Assembly: GCA_029987315.1 (NCBI GenBank)
Contig: DALTVZ010000143.1
Coordinates: 1 to 15,726, forward strand
Direction: 5' to 3'
DNA: 15,726 nucleotides
Origin: Methanocorpusculum sp.
GTDB lineage: Archaea > Halobacteriota > Methanomicrobia > Methanomicrobiales > Methanocorpusculaceae
Part shown: positions 14,139 to 15,726 of the stretch, piece after piece
Layout of the letters: each line of letters begins with the position of its first letter
Position numbering within the stretch: position 1 is the first letter of the stretch
Notes under the pieces: generated by a model
What the model was told of the DNA's origin: nothing
Seen by the model: the letters and a program-made list of their open reading frames with translations, nothing else
Database searches by the model: none
Position numbers and translations under genes: made by a program

Positions 14139-14246
14139 ATGAGGTCGGAGGCATTATCGCACCGCGCGGTTTGGGATATATATACTCTGGAGTCGATTTT
14201 TGTTTATGACGAGCATTGCTTTAAACTCGATCGCAAAACGTGCTGA
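14139..14246 (+). CDS. Possible leaderless short ORF (35 aa) upstream of the exonuclease gene
   Basis: ATG at 14139-14141, TGA at 14244-14246. The peptide is MRSEALSHRAVWDIYTLE then SIFVYDEHCFKLDRKTC. No family is recognised. Support: a TATA box at the right distance for leaderless translation, and a stop codon that overlaps the GTG start of the exonuclease gene by 7 nt, which would couple the two. Against: it is short, and a second TATA box and a palindrome lie inside it. It could be a real small protein, an upstream regulatory ORF or chance. Confidence 0.3.
   Translation: MRSEALSHRAVWDIYTLESIFVYDEHCFKLDRKTC
14161..14170. repeat. 10-bp palindrome before TATA box 2
   Basis: ACCGCGCGGT is a perfect palindrome in otherwise AT-rich sequence, ending 5 nt before the second TATA box. 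An operator at that position would compete with TBP/TFB. It is short enough to be chance. Confidence 0.3.
14176..14184 (+). promoter_or_regulatory. TATA box 2 on the plus strand
   Basis: ATATATATA, the strongest TATA element in the window. Transcription would start near 14205, just before an ATG at 14206 that opens a 50-codon frame (to 14358) different from the exonuclease frame, and about 35 nt before the GTG of the exonuclease gene. Confidence 0.55.
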
Positions 14247-15310
14247 AGGATACACAGCTGTTCAGAGAAAAAATCAGCTTTCCAAACTTTGTTGGTTTGC
14301 ATCAGAGAGTAGCGGACATTCTCTCTCAGAAAAACAGCAGGATTATCTTATCTGCTGATACCCTCATGCAGGTTCTCAGTAAGGCATTCACACCAAGCGT
14401 TTTTCTCAAAACAGAGACGCGGGGGAGAAAAAATGAAGACACCCCAGGTACATTTGAGATAGATACACCGGAAGGTACCTGTCTAGCGAAGGAAACCACG
14501 AGAACCTATCCTGACTATTTCATTTCAGAAGAAAGTATTCGCGAAAAATGTATGCGTGAATTGACCTTGGTCCCAGGGATCGGTCCAAAACGTACACATG
14601 ATTACCAAAAAAAAGGTGTCACCTCACTTAACGATTTGAAAAATACCCGCTGGCAGGAATCTGCATTAGAGATAGCGGACGTTATCGAGAATGGTACGTC
14701 TAAAGACATTATCAGGATCTTTCAGGATGTTTACCGGGGAAATGATCCGCTTCTTCTAGGTTTTTCGCACGCACTTCCAAAAGAAGACCTGCTGTATTTT
14801 GATATTGAAACCCTTGGGATGTTTCAGTCTCCGATAATCCTTTTCGGATGTGGTGTTTGGAAGGATAATGAGCTAACTGTTACCCAGTATCTTCTTCGGG
14901 ATATTGAGGATGAAGCAGCGGCACTGTATATGACCGCTCAGTTTTTTAGAAAACATGCCCATGTTGTCACCTACAACGGGAAAGGGTTCGATGTACCGTA
15001 TCTGAATAACCGTTTGACCTATTATGGAGAGAAAACAGTTCGTCCTGATCTGCATTTTGATCTTTTGTATCCGACACGAAAACTTTACAAAACCGATCTT
15101 CCTGACTGTTGCCTCGGCACAGTGGAAAAATACGTACTTCACACACCAAGAGTGAACGATCTTCCAGGTTCTTTGGTTCCAGCCTATTATCAGAGTTATC
15201 TTCGAACGAGAAACTCTGCGTATCTCTCACCGATATTAGAACATAATGAACTGGATGTTGCAAATCTTGCAACGCTGCTACGAACTGAGTGTGAGGTCAT
15301 CTATGGATGA
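14240..15310 (+). CDS. DEDDh 3'-5' exonuclease with helix-hairpin-helix (MrfB/YprB-like)
   Basis: A 356-residue protein with a C-terminal RNase H-like exonuclease domain (about 184-354, RNase_H_2 type). All DEDDh residues are visible: D188 and E190 in YFDIET, D251 in YNGKGFDVPYL, and H335 with D339 in HNELDV. Before it, LVPGIGPKRTHDYQKKG (110-126) is a helix-hairpin-helix DNA-binding motif. The first 90 residues are not recognised. The stop overlaps the start of a superfamily 2 helicase by 8 nt. Bacillus subtilis MrfB (YprB), partner of helicase MrfA (YprA) in repair of mitomycin C damage, has the same nuclease type, so a DNA repair role is inferred. The start is uncertain: GTG 14240 is the first option after an in-frame stop at 14222 and has no Shine-Dalgarno; TTG 14297 and ATG 14366 are later options. 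Confidence 0.88.
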   Translation: MLKDTQLFREKISFPNFVGLHQRVADILSQKNSRIILSADTLMQVLSKAFTPSVFLKTETRGRKNEDTPGTFEIDTPEGTCLAKETTRTYPDYFISEESIREKCMRELTLVPGIGPKRTHDYQKKGVTSLNDLKNTRWQESALEIADVIENGTSKDIIRIFQDVYRGNDPLLLGFSHALPKEDLLYFDIETLGMFQSPIILFGCGVWKDNELTVTQYLLRDIEDEAAALYMTAQFFRKHAHVVTYNGKGFDVPYLNNRLTYYGEKTVRPDLHFDLLYPTRKLYKTDLPDCCLGTVEKYVLHTPRVNDLPGSLVPAYYQSYLRTRNSAYLSPILEHNELDVANLATLLRTECEVIYG

Positions 15311-15726
15311 AAAAAATATGTATGTGACCTGTGAAAAGGCGAGGAAGCCGAGATATCAGATGCCAAAGCAGCCGATGTCCAAAAATATCACCGAGTATCT
15401 TACAGAAAAAAACATCCAGCTCTACACGCATCAGGCGGATACTTTTGATCAAGTATCAATAGGAAAAAATGTAATTTTAACAACTTCTACCGCATCAGGA
15501 AAGACACTAGCCTACACTCTACCGGTTTTGGAACGACTTAGCAAAAACCCTGATGCGACGGCAGTGTTCATTTATCCGACCAAGGCACTCACACGTGACC
15601 AGCTGATTTTTTTTAAAGAGATCGATGCAGCTCTTCATACAAAAACCAAACCTGCGATCTATGATGGCGATACCAAACCGGAGCTTCGTTCTAAGATCCG
15701 CGCGGAATCTCGACTCATCCTCACAA
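15303..15726 (+). CDS. Superfamily 2 DEAD/DEAH helicase (MrfA/YprA-like), 3' end cut by the window
   Basis: The ATG at 15303-15305 opens a frame that stays open to the window end (141 codons). It begins MDEKNMYVTCEKARKPRYQM. Helicase motifs follow: a Q-motif-like LYTHQADTF near residue 43, motif I TTSTASGKT near 59-67, motif Ia YPTKALTRDQ near 88-97, and an IYDGDT element typical of this group near 115. The TxASGKT form of motif I and the YPTKAL motif are characteristic of the YprA/Hrq1/Lhr-like helicases. It overlaps the exonuclease stop by 8 nt, so the two are co-expressed and probably act together, the helicase exposing ends for the nuclease. The DEAD/DEAH box, motif VI and any C-terminal zinc-binding cysteines lie beyond the window. 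Confidence 0.88.
   Translation, partial: MDEKNMYVTCEKARKPRYQMPKQPMSKNITEYLTEKNIQLYTHQADTFDQVSIGKNVILTTSTASGKTLAYTLPVLERLSKNPDATAVFIYPTKALTRDQLIFFKEIDAALHTKTKPAIYDGDTKPELRSKIRAESRLILT

Noticed and set aside
13957..14154. 65-residue minus-strand frame upstream of sufC
   Set aside because: It overlaps the sufC start, has no promoter or ribosome binding site of its own, and runs through the AT-rich control region.
1..15726. CRISPR arrays, tRNA or rRNA genes, insertion sequences
   Set aside because: I found no regularly spaced repeats, cloverleaf-like sequence, transposase frame or flanking inverted repeats in the window.

Overview
The window looks like part of a euryarchaeal methanogen chromosome, most likely of the order Methanomicrobiales (Methanocorpusculum-like). 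The evidence is an archaeal aIF2-gamma, an archaeal AglB oligosaccharyltransferase, a two-gene SufC/SufB-type (minimal SUF) Fe-S assembly unit, a DUF2098-type small protein otherwise known from methanogens, TATA boxes placed about 26-32 nt before start codons, and few Shine-Dalgarno sites. The genus is an inference from protein character; no rRNA is present. I see no insertion sequence, CRISPR array, tRNA or rRNA. Genes are packed tightly.

Layout. (1) 1-1739, minus strand: a DUF2098-like small protein, then aIF2-gamma, whose 3' end overlaps an FCF1-like PIN-domain gene that runs off the left edge. (2) 1787-4393, minus: AglB, the membrane oligosaccharyltransferase of N-glycosylation. It is divergent from (3) 4517-5647, plus: a membrane-anchored GT2 glycosyltransferase. 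(4) 5650-10984, minus: a four-gene amino-sugar operon transcribed glmM, glmU, a second sugar-1-phosphate nucleotidyltransferase, glmS, with junctions of 0-3 nt and one TATA box before glmM. It converges on the GT2 gene with only 2 nt between the stop codons. (5) 11021-13964, minus: an operon of SufC (SmsC), SufB/D (SmsB), a kynurenine-formamidase-family metal hydrolase and a cysteine-rich protein with a DUF364-like C-terminal half, all joined by overlaps or abutting stop/start codons. (6) 13965-14239: a divergent control region with two TATA boxes, a diverged direct repeat and a possible short leaderless ORF. (7) 14240 to the right edge, plus: an HhH-containing DEDDh exonuclease overlapping by 8 nt a superfamily 2 helicase that is cut by the window end; the pair resembles bacterial MrfB/MrfA (YprB/YprA).

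How the parts work together. GlmS, GlmM and GlmU together make UDP-GlcNAc from fructose-6-phosphate. This is a common building block of archaeal N-glycans, so its placement beside a GT2 enzyme and AglB makes a coherent glycan supply, assembly and transfer neighbourhood. The Suf/Sms operon builds Fe-S clusters; its two downstream genes have no established role there and are the best candidates for something undescribed. The exonuclease/helicase pair is probably a DNA repair module. Translation appears to use two modes: first genes of operons are leaderless or nearly so, while internal genes use Shine-Dalgarno sites or stop/start coupling.
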